This document shows positions 8,051-16,626 of a stretch of 38,084 bases of DNA, one piece after another; within the stretch, counting starts at the first letter, position 1, and the number at the start of each line of letters is the position of its first letter. Under the pieces are notes generated by a model, which was not told the origin of the DNA, made no database searches, and saw only the letters and a list, made by a program, of their open reading frames with translations. This DNA comes from a virus. The stretch is taken from positions 1 to 38,084 of IMG/VR virus record IMGVR_UViG_3300021197_001690; one strand, given 5' to 3'. The position numbers were made by a program, and so were the translations under genes.

Positions 8051-8569
8051 ATGGCAACCCGAAATATTATCCAAGTACCCAATTCAAGTTCCCCGGCTTC
8101 AGAGAGCATGCAAGTGTTTCAATACTCATCTGGTGGGAGAACCAGGGGTGTTGTTAATATTGCCAACCCCGGCACCACCGGAACTAAGGCATACACTGTT
8201 GCCGGCAATGTCTCAGCGCCTACAGCCGCCACTGATGGTTTCGCAAATTTTCGCCAACAAAAGAACCTTCACTGGACCATTGACACTGGCGGTACCAACG
8301 ACAACGGCAGCGATGCTGCAAAACTTAAGTTGTGGGTATACAATTCTTTCTCTGGCGTCTGGAGCAAACTTCAGACAGTCACCAATACAGACGCTGATAC
8401 TGTTACCTTTAGTGAATATGAGGTAGTCATCGGCAATGGAACAGTCAATTCGCAGACAATCATTGTTCCAATCGAGGGGGCTGAGAGGATTGCTGTTGAA
8501 GTAACAAACTACGCCACCGGCGGCACCGCCCTTTCAATTGACATATACCTTGGTGTCAACACCTTTTAA
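8051..8569 (+). CDS. Putative virion structural (decoration-like) protein
   Basis: This 172-residue protein is rich in Thr/Ser/Gly/Asn/Val with alternating hydrophobics, as in all-beta virion surface proteins. The region LKLWVYNSFSGVWSKLQ (about residues 91-108) and the C-terminal AERIAVEVTNYATGG stretch suggest a beta sandwich. It has no cysteines, signal or membrane segment. It opens a run of surface and fibre-like genes between the prohead genes and the scaffold, so a capsid decoration or fibre-base role is plausible. The function is not recognised. Confidence 0.7.
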   Translation: MATRNIIQVPNSSSPASESMQVFQYSSGGRTRGVVNIANPGTTGTKAYTVAGNVSAPTAATDGFANFRQQKNLHWTIDTGGTNDNGSDAAKLKLWVYNSFSGVWSKLQTVTNTDADTVTFSEYEVVIGNGTVNSQTIIVPIEGAERIAVEVTNYATGGTALSIDIYLGVNTF

Positions 8570-8584
8570 TTTTAGGAGTATCTA

Positions 8585-10579
8585 ATGCCAGATTACGGAT
8601 GGGCATATATAAATCTGGATGTGCTCAAGGACATTCATGGACCAACTGGCTCCATATTAATGAAGTCCAGCAGTACAGAGTTATCTGGCTCTAAATTTTT
8701 AGCATATGCCACTGCGTCAAATAAGGTAGGCATTGGTCTAAATTTCCCGACAGTTCTGCCTTCCTATCAGCTAGACGTATCCGCTAGCTCTGGGCAGCTA
8801 ATTGCCGCACGATATACTGGCGATGTGGTAATATCAGGCTCTGCGCTCATAACCGGTAGCCTAACAGTTGCTACCCTGCATGCAGATACAGTCATATCCT
8901 CTAGTAACTTAATCGTGAGAGATGAGGTTATTGGCTTAGGTTTTGGTAGCGGCAGTGGTCAAACAGGCTCTGTTGGCGACCGTGGCTTTGTCTTTGGTCT
9001 TGATGGTGACCTAAACCAAGCATTTCTTTGGGACCAGACATCAGGCAGCTTTATCTTGGGCAAGATTGGTGCAGCCGGTCCAGAAGGCACGACATTCGAT
9101 ATTCCAGAAGCAAACCTAAGCAAGTTAAAGGTTGGCGAAGTAACAGGGTCTAAGGGTAGATTTGATTTTACAAACGGCAATGTTGTAATTACTGGATCTT
9201 ATTATGGCGATGGTTCAAATCTGCAAAACCTGCCAGCACCCACATCCCTTTCTGGCACCACCGCTCAGTTAACAACAGGCGTTGAAACGTCTGGGTATCT
9301 TAGAGTTAGTGGTTCTTCAACGCTAAACGCCGTAACTGCAACTACAATTTCCGGCTCTAGCACACTGCAGGCGGTTGGACCAACAATACTTGGAAACAAC
9401 CTGTCAGTATCAGGCTCCAGTACACTAAAGGAATTATTTAGCACTGAAATTTCTGCCTCCGGTGGGATGCAGATTGTGAATGAAACAATTCTAGGTGGCA
9501 ACTTAACCGTGAGCGGCACCGTATCTGTTGATAATAACATATCTGGCTCGGGTACCTTCCAAGCGGTTGGGTCAACAATCCTGGGTAATTCCCTAACAGT
9601 TTCCGGTTCATCAGTCTTCGACGGCACTATTAAAGCAAACAACCTAGGTGCCGATACAGACAACACTGTTGTTATTGTCAATAGTTCAGGACTTCTTAAG
9701 ACCGACGAGGTTGATAGTCGAATATTCGGCTCAACCCTAGTGGACGGAAGCGGCGCGTCCGGACAAATAACACTCTGGAATGATACCGACACCGTTCAAG
9801 GCTCTTCAGCGTTGACATATAATGGTAGTGCGCTTCTGATCGACGACGCTATTTCTGGATCCGGCACACTTCAAGCTGTAGGAGATACAGTCCTCGGCGG
9901 AAAACTAAATGTTTCAAGCTCTGCTGAGTTCGCAAATACTGTCTCAGGCTCCAGCACATTACAGATGGTGGGTGATTCGGTCTTCGGCGGCAAACTAAAT
10001 GTCTCCAGTTCTGCAACATTTGGCAGCTCTATTTCTGGTTCTAGCACGCTCCAAGCAGTCGGTGATTCTGTCCTTGGCGGAAAACTAAACGTGTCTAGTT
10101 CCGCAACATTCGGAAGCTCCATTTCAGGTTCTAGCACGCTTCAAGCAGTGGGCAACACGGTTATCGGTGGCAACCTTTCAGTGTCTGGGACAATCAACTT
10201 TAGTGGCGGTACTATTGACAACACCACAATTGGTTCAAATACTCCTGCCCCCGTAAATCAAACAGCCGGTAGTGTTAAGTACCGTTCAAAGGATAACGGT
10301 GACAGCCCCTATACTATTGTTACAAGCGACTACATCATCGGAGTTGATACCAGCGGCGGCGCCGTTCAGATTAACCTACAGGCTGCATCAGCTGCCGGAA
10401 CCGGCAGGATGTTAGTAATTAAGGACATCAAGGGGACCGCCGGCACTAACAACATCACAATAGAGCCAAACGGTTCGGAACTAATTGATAGGCAGGCAAA
10501 CATGATTATTGCTGCCAATTCGGGCTCTGTTATATTATTTTGTGATGGAACTGAGTATTTTATTGCAGGAACAAGATAA
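8585..10579 (+). CDS. Repeat-containing fibre-like structural protein
   Basis: This 664-residue protein starts after TTAGGAG. The N-terminal part (about 1-180) includes VSGSALITGSLTVATLHADT and INGL-type beta repeats typical of fibre shafts. Residues about 240-535 hold degenerate 25-30 residue repeats of the form SGSSTLQAVGxTVLGGxLxVSSS. The C-terminal ~95 residues (DYIIGVDTSGGAVQ...MLVIKD...) form a beta domain shared with three other proteins in this window. The design (N-terminal attachment, repetitive shaft, C-terminal tip) is that of phage fibres. Whether it decorates capsid or tail is not shown; its position before the scaffold favours neither. It ends in a TAATG overlap with the next gene. 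Confidence 0.82.
   Translation: MPDYGWAYINLDVLKDIHGPTGSILMKSSSTELSGSKFLAYATASNKVGIGLNFPTVLPSYQLDVSASSGQLIAARYTGDVVISGSALITGSLTVATLHADTVISSSNLIVRDEVIGLGFGSGSGQTGSVGDRGFVFGLDGDLNQAFLWDQTSGSFILGKIGAAGPEGTTFDIPEANLSKLKVGEVTGSKGRFDFTNGNVVITGSYYGDGSNLQNLPAPTSLSGTTAQLTTGVETSGYLRVSGSSTLNAVTATTISGSSTLQAVGPTILGNNLSVSGSSTLKELFSTEISASGGMQIVNETILGGNLTVSGTVSVDNNISGSGTFQAVGSTILGNSLTVSGSSVFDGTIKANNLGADTDNTVVIVNSSGLLKTDEVDSRIFGSTLVDGSGASGQITLWNDTDTVQGSSALTYNGSALLIDDAISGSGTLQAVGDTVLGGKLNVSSSAEFANTVSGSSTLQMVGDSVFGGKLNVSSSATFGSSISGSSTLQAVGDSVLGGKLNVSSSATFGSSISGSSTLQAVGNTVIGGNLSVSGTINFSGGTIDNTTIGSNTPAPVNQTAGSVKYRSKDNGDSPYTIVTSDYIIGVDTSGGAVQINLQAASAAGTGRMLVIKDIKGTAGTNNITIEPNGSELIDRQANMIIAANSGSVILFCDGTEYFIAGTR
9350..10165 (+). 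repeat. Tandem coding repeats in fibre shaft
   Basis: Units of about 84-110 bases encode SGSSTLQAVG (D/N)(S/T)VLGGKLNVSSSATFGSSI variants. The last units (about 9940-10165) are the most alike, while earlier ones are degenerate. The pattern indicates growth by unequal recombination within the gene. It is protein-coding repetition, not a CRISPR array. Confidence 0.8.
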
Positions 10580-11409
10580 TGGCTATCCTGACTGGCTCCC
10601 TGACTACAACGTCATTCAGCGGAAGCTCTGTTCTTCAGAGAAAAGATACAGGCGCCGAAGTTCTTCTAGACATGGACTTTACACAGCTGGCAAATCAAGA
10701 CCTCACCAGCGGACAGTTTAACAGTATCGGCGGAATTAGCGTTGACGTCCTGACAAATGGAAGTCCATTTTTTAAAGTGGTGAACGGCGAGGGCATTTCT
10801 TACAGTGATGATGGCACTGGGTATGCATACCTTTACTACAATTATTATACAACCTTTACTGGCTCAACTGTAGATATAACAGATAGAATTAGAGTGGTAG
10901 CGGAGTTTAGTGGAACAAGATGTGACGCAGCAACTAGCACTAACCCGGATTATTTTGCACTTGGCGCCAATGCAGTAACTAACACATGTGTCCTTACTTG
11001 CGCTGGACCCAACAGTAGTTATGCTAATAAATTTATTCACTACAACCAATTTACTATGGATGGTTATGCTTCAAACACCACTGCGATCACACAGGCTGGC
11101 TCCACAACCTCTGTAACGGGAGCAATACGTTTGGAGCTAGATGGGCAGCAGGGTAACTTTTACACTGCTGCTGATCGTACATCTAGTCCAGGCGGCTTAA
11201 CTCACTTTCCCGCCCCTGGCGACATAACCCCTCAAGGTCGTATACGAATGGTTACGAATACAGGACAGCCAAGATTAATAAATGATTATGTGGCTCCCTT
11301 CACTTCAAGCACTGCGACATCAATCTTCGTGGGCTTTGATGCAAATCAAGCTGGAATATTCTCAGGCTCTTTACAGAGGTTAACTATATTTAGGTATGGG
11401 GCAGACTAA
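10579..11409 (+). CDS. Structural protein, first copy of duplicated pair
   Basis: This 276-residue beta-rich protein starts with a Ser/Thr/Gly segment (LTGSLTTTSFSGSSVLQRKD). It is paralogous to the protein at 11590: shared landmarks are GSSV near the start, LDMDFTQLANQDL versus FDLNFRDMANQDL, FFKVVNGEG versus FHKVVNGEG, and a C-terminal SLQRLTIFRYG versus SLQRLILLRYG. A fibre, tip or receptor-binding virion role is inferred from composition and neighbours. Both copies have a 59-60 residue gene coupled downstream. Confidence 0.75.
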   Translation: MAILTGSLTTTSFSGSSVLQRKDTGAEVLLDMDFTQLANQDLTSGQFNSIGGISVDVLTNGSPFFKVVNGEGISYSDDGTGYAYLYYNYYTTFTGSTVDITDRIRVVAEFSGTRCDAATSTNPDYFALGANAVTNTCVLTCAGPNSSYANKFIHYNQFTMDGYASNTTAITQAGSTTSVTGAIRLELDGQQGNFYTAADRTSSPGGLTHFPAPGDITPQGRIRMVTNTGQPRLINDYVAPFTSSTATSIFVGFDANQAGIFSGSLQRLTIFRYGAD

Positions 11410-11588
11410 TGCAGGTTCATGAGGTAAGGATACAACATGTCGGAACTGGAACATCTAGTTCAACAGTAGTCACCGCGCTATTTCAGATTCTAATTTCATT
11501 ACAAGACTTTGATAATATTAATACTGATAGCGCACGTATAACTTTGATCGATCAAATCATTGCCGCTGTAAACGAGGCGGAGGAATAA
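11409..11588 (+). CDS. Small protein coupled to first paralogue
   Basis: A 59-codon frame starts in a TAATG overlap with the preceding gene and ends one base before the next ATG, so it fills the gap exactly. The C-terminal half (ISLQDFDNINTDSARITLIDQIIAAVNEA) resembles that of the protein at 12462 (ISLEELGNITTDEQKLVIWQQISDAI). It is probably helical with a conserved (N)I.TD core. It may be a small chaperone or partner for the adjacent structural protein; this is inferred from the conserved pairing only. Confidence 0.72.
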   Translation: MQVHEVRIQHVGTGTSSSTVVTALFQILISLQDFDNINTDSARITLIDQIIAAVNEAEE

Positions 11589-11589
11589 T

Positions 11590-12462
11590 ATGAGTATATC
11601 AATTTCAGGTAGTAGTGTTATTCTTGGTGAGGACAGCGGTGCTTCTGAGATAGTTTTTGATTTAAACTTTAGAGATATGGCGAATCAAGATCTTTCCGCC
11701 GGGGTCAATGAACTCAGCGACGGAACAAACTTGTGGGTAACTTTGGTTGATAGTCCACCATTTCATAAAGTTGTTAACGGGGAGGGCTTGTCCGCGAGAT
11801 GCGTAACCGATGACCAAGTTATAGTAAGCATCGACTTAACCGGAGCAATAAATGCTGGCAAGCCCGCCTCTTCCCCTGGTCTCTATAATCCTCGCGATAG
11901 ATTGAGATTAATCGCTGAGGTAAGCGGGACAACAATATCCGGCGCCGGCGTAAACGGTGATGGGTTTTATTTGACAATTGGGAATGGCTTGACGGTAGAA
12001 ACCGGCACAGGCGTGTTCGGGGGAACCCCGATATCTTCCGAGGGTGCCTTCACGGCACTCCACATTGACTCTAACAATGGTAACAAGCTTACGCCAAGAA
12101 CTTGGGCGAGAGTAGAGGGAACATATTCAGAGAAAGATTATACTGGTCAATCAGAGAGAGCAGTAACCGCCGAGCATACCTTCTTTATAGCTGAGGTTGA
12201 TGTCAGGCAGGGTTCTTGCTGGACTAGGTACAGTAGTGGCAGTAGTCCCATGGCTGCCTATAGTAATGGAATCCCAACACCCGGCGACTTGACAACTTAT
12301 GGTAGAGTGCGCTTGGATGCTGCTGGGGCATTGGCGATAGGGTCTGATAATAGCCCGTTCACCGGATCAGTTATAGGGAACATTACCTTCTGGGCTCCAG
12401 TAACTGAGGTATCAGCTTCATTGCAGAGGCTAATTCTCTTGCGATACGGAGATATAAAATAG
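11590..12462 (+). CDS. Structural protein, second copy of duplicated pair
   Basis: This 290-residue protein is paralogous to the one at 10579. Conserved blocks are near residues 15-40 (GASEIVFDLNFRDMANQDL), 58-68 (FHKVVNGEGLS), a RDRLRLIAEVSGT segment near 103-116 and the C-terminal LQRLILLRYG. The middle is diverged, as expected of variable exposed loops. It starts two bases after the preceding small gene and ends in TAGTG overlap with the next. A virion surface or fibre-tip role is inferred. Confidence 0.75.
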   Translation: MSISISGSSVILGEDSGASEIVFDLNFRDMANQDLSAGVNELSDGTNLWVTLVDSPPFHKVVNGEGLSARCVTDDQVIVSIDLTGAINAGKPASSPGLYNPRDRLRLIAEVSGTTISGAGVNGDGFYLTIGNGLTVETGTGVFGGTPISSEGAFTALHIDSNNGNKLTPRTWARVEGTYSEKDYTGQSERAVTAEHTFFIAEVDVRQGSCWTRYSSGSSPMAAYSNGIPTPGDLTTYGRVRLDAAGALAIGSDNSPFTGSVIGNITFWAPVTEVSASLQRLILLRYGDIK

Positions 12463-12644
12463 TGGACATTAAAACTACAGATATAATAAATTTACGTGAA
12501 AGTATGAGCGCTACGCCCATTGAGACCGCCCAACAAGAGATTCAAATTTCTCTTGAAGAGTTGGGCAATATTACTACTGATGAACAGAAGCTTGTCATTT
12601 GGCAGCAAATTTCTGATGCAATTACTGCTGCACGCAATAGTTAA
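12462..12644 (+). CDS. Small protein coupled to second paralogue
   Basis: This 60-residue protein starts at a GTG in a TAGTG overlap. It is helical and acidic with no cysteines. It resembles the small protein at 11409 in size, context and the I.ISL....NITTD......QI..A pattern. The pairing with a downstream position relative to each structural paralogue suggests a partner role (assembly or stabilisation), unproven. Confidence 0.72.
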   Translation: MDIKTTDIINLRESMSATPIETAQQEIQISLEELGNITTDEQKLVIWQQISDAITAARNS

Positions 12645-12648
12645 TTAT

Positions 12649-13092
12649 ATGAGCAGAAGATATGCAGCGTTTAGACCGCCCAATCCACCGCCCGAATATA
12701 TTGATCCGGCAAATGATCAAATGTTTGATTTTGTTGAATTTGATAAATTATATTTAGCGCCCCCTACTGCTGCAGGGGATATTGCGGTGGACAAGGCTTC
12801 GAAGCAGATTACATACTCGACTGATATCCTTTTGACGCCAGAGGATCACTTTGTAGGAGTTGATACCAGCGCTGAGTCTATAACAATTACTCTCCCTTTG
12901 TCGACCGCTGTTGATAGTGGTAAACAATTGGTTATAAAAGACGAAGGCAACAACGCATCAGTTTATCCTATAATAATAACAACAGCCGCCGCAGACGCCG
13001 CTACAATTGATGGGCATACAACAGTTCAGATAATGTCAAACTGCGGCGCACTAAGTTTATATTTTAATGGTTCTGGCTGGCATATCTATTAA
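12649..13092 (+). CDS. Short structural protein with shared beta domain
   Basis: I place the start at ATG 12649, five bases after the previous stop, giving 147 residues; an upstream in-frame ATG at 12520 would read through the preceding gene. The first 30 residues are Pro-rich (FRPPNPPPEYIDP), as in linkers or capsid-binding tails. Residues about 65-147 hold the beta domain shared with three other proteins here (FVGVDTSAESITITLPL...LVIKDEG...IDGHTTVQIM). It could be a minimal adaptor or decoration version of that domain. Confidence 0.75.
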   Translation: MSRRYAAFRPPNPPPEYIDPANDQMFDFVEFDKLYLAPPTAAGDIAVDKASKQITYSTDILLTPEDHFVGVDTSAESITITLPLSTAVDSGKQLVIKDEGNNASVYPIIITTAAADAATIDGHTTVQIMSNCGALSLYFNGSGWHIY

Positions 13093-13153
13093 CACAAATT
13101 TAACAGAGCAAATCTCTTCTTTTTAATCGCCCGCCTTCTATATAGGAGTGCCA

Positions 13154-13174
13154 GGTCCGGGTTCTGCTCGGACC
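13154..13174 (+). other. 6-bp hairpin upstream of 706-residue protein gene
   Basis: GGTCCG (13154-13159) pairs with CGGACC (13169-13174) around a nine-base loop. It is followed a few bases on by a second, stronger hairpin (13181-13206). Together they make a structured RNA segment between the two genes. Confidence 0.5.
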
Positions 13175-13180
13175 ATCTAT

Positions 13181-13212
13181 AAGTCCGGAACATTTATTCC
13201 GGGCTTTTACCT
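13181..13212 (+). terminator. Hairpin terminator or structured leader
   Basis: AAGTCCGGAA (13181-13190) pairs with TTCCGGGCTT (13197-13206) with one G-T wobble and a six-base loop, followed by TTTACCTTT. It fits an intrinsic terminator for the fibre run, and its 3' end is only a few bases before the TAGGAGGG ribosome site of the next gene, so it might instead shape that leader. Confidence 0.6.
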
Positions 13213-13230
13213 TTAGGAGGGTTTACACAA

Positions 13231-15351
13231 ATGGCTTATAAAACAATTATCGGTACGATGAAGACTGCCGGTACACTTGATATCTCCTCTGGTGATATTG
13301 ATCTAGCCGCTGGTTCTGTTGATAACGCAGACCTCGCAGGCTCTATTGCTAACTCTAAGTTGGCAAACGACTCCGTTACGGTTAGCGCTGGTAACGGTCT
13401 TTCAGGTGGTGGCGAGGTTGACCTCGGTGCCTCTGTCGCTCTCGCCCTAGATCTTAACGAGCTAACCGCCGTTCAGATCGCTTCCGGCGACTTTCTCCCC
13501 TTGGTTGACGCTTCCGACAACAGCACCAAGAAGGAAAGCATTGATGACATTGCTACCCTTTTTGCTGGTGACGGACTAGCCGCTTCCAGTGCGGTTCTCG
13601 CTGTTCAAGTTTCTGGTGCTGTGCAGGTTGCTTCCGACAAGGTCGGTATCGCTGCCGCCTTCGCTGGTAACGGTCTCGCTGCCTCTGGTAGTTCCACTCA
13701 CATCGCTGCTTTGTCACTAGATCTTAACGAACTAAGTGCCGCCGCAGTCGACGTGGCTAACGATAGTTTCGCTATGCTTGATGCCACCGACAACAGTTCC
13801 AAGAAGGAAAGCATCGCTGACCTCATGACTGCCGTTGCTGGTAACGGACTTAAGGCTGCTTCTGGTGTTCTCGCCATGGACCTTAACGAACTAACCGAGG
13901 CTACGATCGATCGTGCAAACGACTACGTCATCTTCATCGATGCTGACGATAGCAACTCCACCAAGAAGGAGAGTTTCGCTGACCTAGCCGCCAAACTCGC
14001 TGATGGTGACGGTATTGAGGCTTCCTCTGGTAAACTCAGTGTCAAGGTTGACGACAGCACAGTAGAGATTGACACTGATACAGTTCGCGTCAAGGCTGCT
14101 GGTGTTAACGTGTCTCACCTCAACTCCGCAGTTGCCGGTAACGGTCTACAAGGTGGTGCGGGCTCTGCCCTCGCTCTTGACCTTAACGAACTAACTGCAG
14201 TTCAAATCGCCTCTGGCGACTTCCTCCCCTTGGTGGATGCTTCTGATAACAGCACCAAGAAGGAAAGCATTGACGATATCGCCACTCTCTTCGCTGGTGA
14301 TGGACTTGGCGCTTCTAGCGCTGTCCTCAGCGTTCAAGTAAGTGGTGCAATGAGCGTCAGCAGCGACAAGGTCGGTCTAAAAGCCTCTATCGCTGGTGCC
14401 GGTCTTGCTGCTTCTGGTAGCTCCAACCACATGGAAGTTCTTTCACTAGATCTTTCTGAGTATAGCCGCGTCGACATCGCCGCCGGCGACCACTTCCTCG
14501 TTCTTGATTCTGACGGTGCTACCGAGCAACTTGAGCGTGTTGACAAGTTCTCCGACTTCCTCGCTGGTGATGGTCTAGAGGCTTCCTCTGGCGTCATGGC
14601 TGTCAAGGTTGACGATAGTTCTATCGAGATCAACTCTGATACCGTCCGCGTTAAGGCTTCTGGTGTCACCAACGCAATGCTTGCGAACAGCGCTATCAGC
14701 GTTGCTGGTCAAAGCATCTCACTTGGTGGTTCTGCCACTGCTCTAACCGGTCTAACCGACCTTGACGTTGGTTCTGCTGGTAACTTCACATTCTTCGACA
14801 CCGTTGGCGCCAACACGCTAACCCTCGGTGCCGCCACGTCAACCGTTAAGGTTGCTGGTGACCTCGAAGTCGGTGGTACTCTAAACACTGTTAGCACCAC
14901 TGAACTACTCGTCGAAGACAAGACCATTCAAGTTGCGAGAGGCGCTGCCGATTCTTCTGCCGCCGATGGTGCCGGTCTAAAGATCGACGGTTCTGACAAG
15001 TCAATTACTTGGAGCCACTCCGATCAAGCGTTCAAGGTTGATGCTGATCTCTATGCGGCTGCCGGTCTCTCCGGACGTCTACACGCTATCACCGCTGATA
15101 CTACCCTATCCCAAGGACACTTCTTGGTCAAGGTCTCCACCTCTGGTGGTGCCGTCACCGTGACCCTACCCAGCAGCATGCCTACTGGTAAGGTCTTCGT
15201 GATCAAGGACGCTGGCGCTGCTAGCAGCAACGCCATCACGATTGCTACCGCTGGTTCAGAGACCATCGATGGTGCCGCGAGCATCCAGATCATCTCTAAC
15301 TACGGTGCTGCGAACCTTATGTTCGATGGCAGCAACTACCTAGTCTGGTAA
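13231..15351 (+). CDS. Large repetitive virion structural protein
   Basis: This 706-residue protein has a strong TAGGAGGG site 10 bases upstream. It consists of repeats with the landmarks LDLNELTAVQIASGDFLPLV, DASDNSTKKESIDDIA and FAGDGLxASSAVL. Two segments, near residues 71-125 and 313-367, are nearly identical in protein sequence. The last ~75 residues (FLVKVSTSGGAVTVTLP...VFVIKDAG...IDGAASIQII) are the shared beta domain. Codon use is strongly biased (GGT, GCT, AAC, GAC, TTC, CTA), like the major capsid and sheath genes, which points to an abundant virion protein, perhaps a capsid fibre or decoration. An intrinsic terminator follows directly. Confidence 0.83.
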   Translation: MAYKTIIGTMKTAGTLDISSGDIDLAAGSVDNADLAGSIANSKLANDSVTVSAGNGLSGGGEVDLGASVALALDLNELTAVQIASGDFLPLVDASDNSTKKESIDDIATLFAGDGLAASSAVLAVQVSGAVQVASDKVGIAAAFAGNGLAASGSSTHIAALSLDLNELSAAAVDVANDSFAMLDATDNSSKKESIADLMTAVAGNGLKAASGVLAMDLNELTEATIDRANDYVIFIDADDSNSTKKESFADLAAKLADGDGIEASSGKLSVKVDDSTVEIDTDTVRVKAAGVNVSHLNSAVAGNGLQGGAGSALALDLNELTAVQIASGDFLPLVDASDNSTKKESIDDIATLFAGDGLGASSAVLSVQVSGAMSVSSDKVGLKASIAGAGLAASGSSNHMEVLSLDLSEYSRVDIAAGDHFLVLDSDGATEQLERVDKFSDFLAGDGLEASSGVMAVKVDDSSIEINSDTVRVKASGVTNAMLANSAISVAGQSISLGGSATALTGLTDLDVGSAGNFTFFDTVGANTLTLGAATSTVKVAGDLEVGGTLNTVSTTELLVEDKTIQVARGAADSSAADGAGLKIDGSDKSITWSHSDQAFKVDADLYAAAGLSGRLHAITADTTLSQGHFLVKVSTSGGAVTVTLPSSMPTGKVFVIKDAGAASSNAITIATAGSETIDGAASIQIISNYGAANLMFDGSNYLVW

Positions 15352-15374
15352 TTAAAGCTATCACTTAGCTTGGA

Positions 15375-15405
15375 GGGGCGTCCATTTGGGCGCCCTTCTT
15401 TTTTT
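15375..15405 (+). terminator. Intrinsic terminator
   Basis: GGGCGTCC (15376-15383) pairs with GGGCGCCC (15388-15395) across an ATTT loop, followed by TTCTTTTTTT. It is a strong Rho-independent terminator 20 bases after the 706-residue protein gene. Confidence 0.9.
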
Positions 15406-15425
15406 GGATGTTTGTCAACTAGAAT

Positions 15426-15434
15426 ACTATTTAT
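15426..15434 (+). promoter_or_regulatory. Candidate late promoter element ACTATTTAT
   Basis: The element lies between the terminator and the scaffold ATG (46 bases downstream). The same or a near-identical 9-mer lies upstream of the decoration, Lys-rich and sheath genes. It is read here as a possible late promoter -10 type element. Its reverse complement contains ATAAATA, the core of the T4 late promoter. Confidence 0.45.
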
Positions 15435-15480
15435 CTTTGACGTAAAAAGTCTTTTGTCGATATTATTAGGAGAATTGTAA

Positions 15481-16605
15481 ATGTCATCTATGCTAGAGCA
15501 GGCAATTGTGGATGCGGCTAAATTAAGGGAGGCTGCCCTTAAGAATGCTGAGGCGTCTATCATTGAAAAATACGCACCAGAAATCAAGTCGGCAGTGGAA
15601 AGCCTACTAGAACAGGAAGTAGGTGACGAAATGATGCCTCCTGCGCCAGAGGAGGACATTGATGTCCCACCTGCGTATGTTGAGGATGAGCAGGCATGTC
15701 CCTGTCCCGAGGACGGTGAGAAGGTAGAAGTTCAACTTTCTTTTAGTCTTGAAGACTTGGAAGATATGGCAAGAGGTCTTGCTCCAGCCGGTGAGCCCGA
15801 AGACCATATGGATGTTGCCGACGAGGTCGTCCCCGATGAACTTGAAATTCCCGAGGACATGCTCGAAGAGGCTCATTGTGGTCAACGCGACGACGACGCC
15901 TTAGAAGAGGACGTTCCAGAATACGATGAGAGGGAGCACGGAGAAATTGAAGTAAAGGACGGACCCGGACCCTTCAGTATAACAAAGGACGGCGAAATGG
16001 TACAAACTGAATCTAACGACGACATTGTTCTTGATGAAGATATCTTGACAGCACTTGCTGAAGAACTAAACGTCGACATTGTTCCAGAGATGAGCGGCTG
16101 GGCAGGACGCCCCCAACGCGAAATGGAACACATGGCTGAATTAGAATTAGCCCGCCTCGCTGGCACCGAAGCCAGAGAGAAGCAAGAAGCACTCGAAAAG
16201 GCAGTAAAGAGCCTTGAAGAGTCTAACACGAATCTTAAGAAGTCTAATAAGACTCTAAAAGAAACTGTTTTGAAGATGAAGAGCGCATTTGACGATATGA
16301 GCACTTCAAACGCAAAACTATTATATACGAATCGTATTTTGAGTAGCCCCTCCTTGAATGAGCGACAAAAAGAAAATATTGTTGAAGCTATTTCTAAAGC
16401 CGGTTCGGTTGATGAAGCGAAGGTTATCTATGATACACTTCAGAGCACTGGGGGCGCGTCTTCCAAGAAGGCAGTGCCGCAATCCCTAAGCGAAGCAATC
16501 AAGAGATCTTCAACTACAGTTCTGCCCAGACGTCAGTCTGTGCGAACAACCGATACTGCTATTGACAGACTGCAAATTCTTGCAGGTATTAAACATAACA
16601 AATAA
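15481..16605 (+). CDS. Prohead scaffolding protein, T4 gp22-like
   Basis: The internal scaffold directs shell assembly and is later degraded by the gp21 protease. This 374-residue protein is very acidic in its first half, including a Pro/Asp/Glu-rich stretch (about residues 50-160). It opens with a helix (MLEQAIVDAAKLREAALKNA) and has a long coiled coil (about 215-275) with Lys/Glu heptads (EKAVKSLEESNTNLKKSNK). The C-terminal ~60 residues are basic. It directly precedes the major capsid protein as in T4 (gp22, 269 residues). An unusual ACPCPED segment lies near residue 73. Confidence 0.88.
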   Translation: MSSMLEQAIVDAAKLREAALKNAEASIIEKYAPEIKSAVESLLEQEVGDEMMPPAPEEDIDVPPAYVEDEQACPCPEDGEKVEVQLSFSLEDLEDMARGLAPAGEPEDHMDVADEVVPDELEIPEDMLEEAHCGQRDDDALEEDVPEYDEREHGEIEVKDGPGPFSITKDGEMVQTESNDDIVLDEDILTALAEELNVDIVPEMSGWAGRPQREMEHMAELELARLAGTEAREKQEALEKAVKSLEESNTNLKKSNKTLKETVLKMKSAFDDMSTSNAKLLYTNRILSSPSLNERQKENIVEAISKAGSVDEAKVIYDTLQSTGGASSKKAVPQSLSEAIKRSSTTVLPRRQSVRTTDTAIDRLQILAGIKHNK

Positions 16606-16608
16606 TTT

Positions 16609-16620
16609 AAAGGAGGTGAT
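16609..16620 (+). promoter_or_regulatory. Extended Shine-Dalgarno site of the capsid gene
   Basis: AAAGGAGGTGAT ends six bases before ATG 16627 and matches the 16S anti-Shine-Dalgarno tail over 11 consecutive bases. This exceptional complementarity fits the need for very high capsid protein synthesis and confirms the start. Confidence 0.85.
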
Positions 16621-16626
16621 ACTTTT

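Noticed and set aside
8004-8426. 140-codon + ORF overlapping the S21-like and decoration-like genes
   Set aside because: It starts inside the S21-like gene in another frame and conflicts with two better-supported genes.
9265-9792. 175-codon antisense ORF opposite the fibre repeats
   Set aside because: Created by the repetitive Ser/Gly coding on the + strand; no start signals.
9350-10165. CRISPR-like array
   Set aside because: The repeats are in-frame coding units without uniform spacers.
12520-12648. N-terminal extension of the gene at 12649
   Set aside because: It overlaps the whole 3' part of the preceding small gene in another frame; ATG 12649 sits just after that gene's stop.
13093-13230. 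tRNA or small RNA in the 138-base gap
   Set aside because: Two simple hairpins are present, but there is no cloverleaf, T-loop GTTCRA or CCA-like end.
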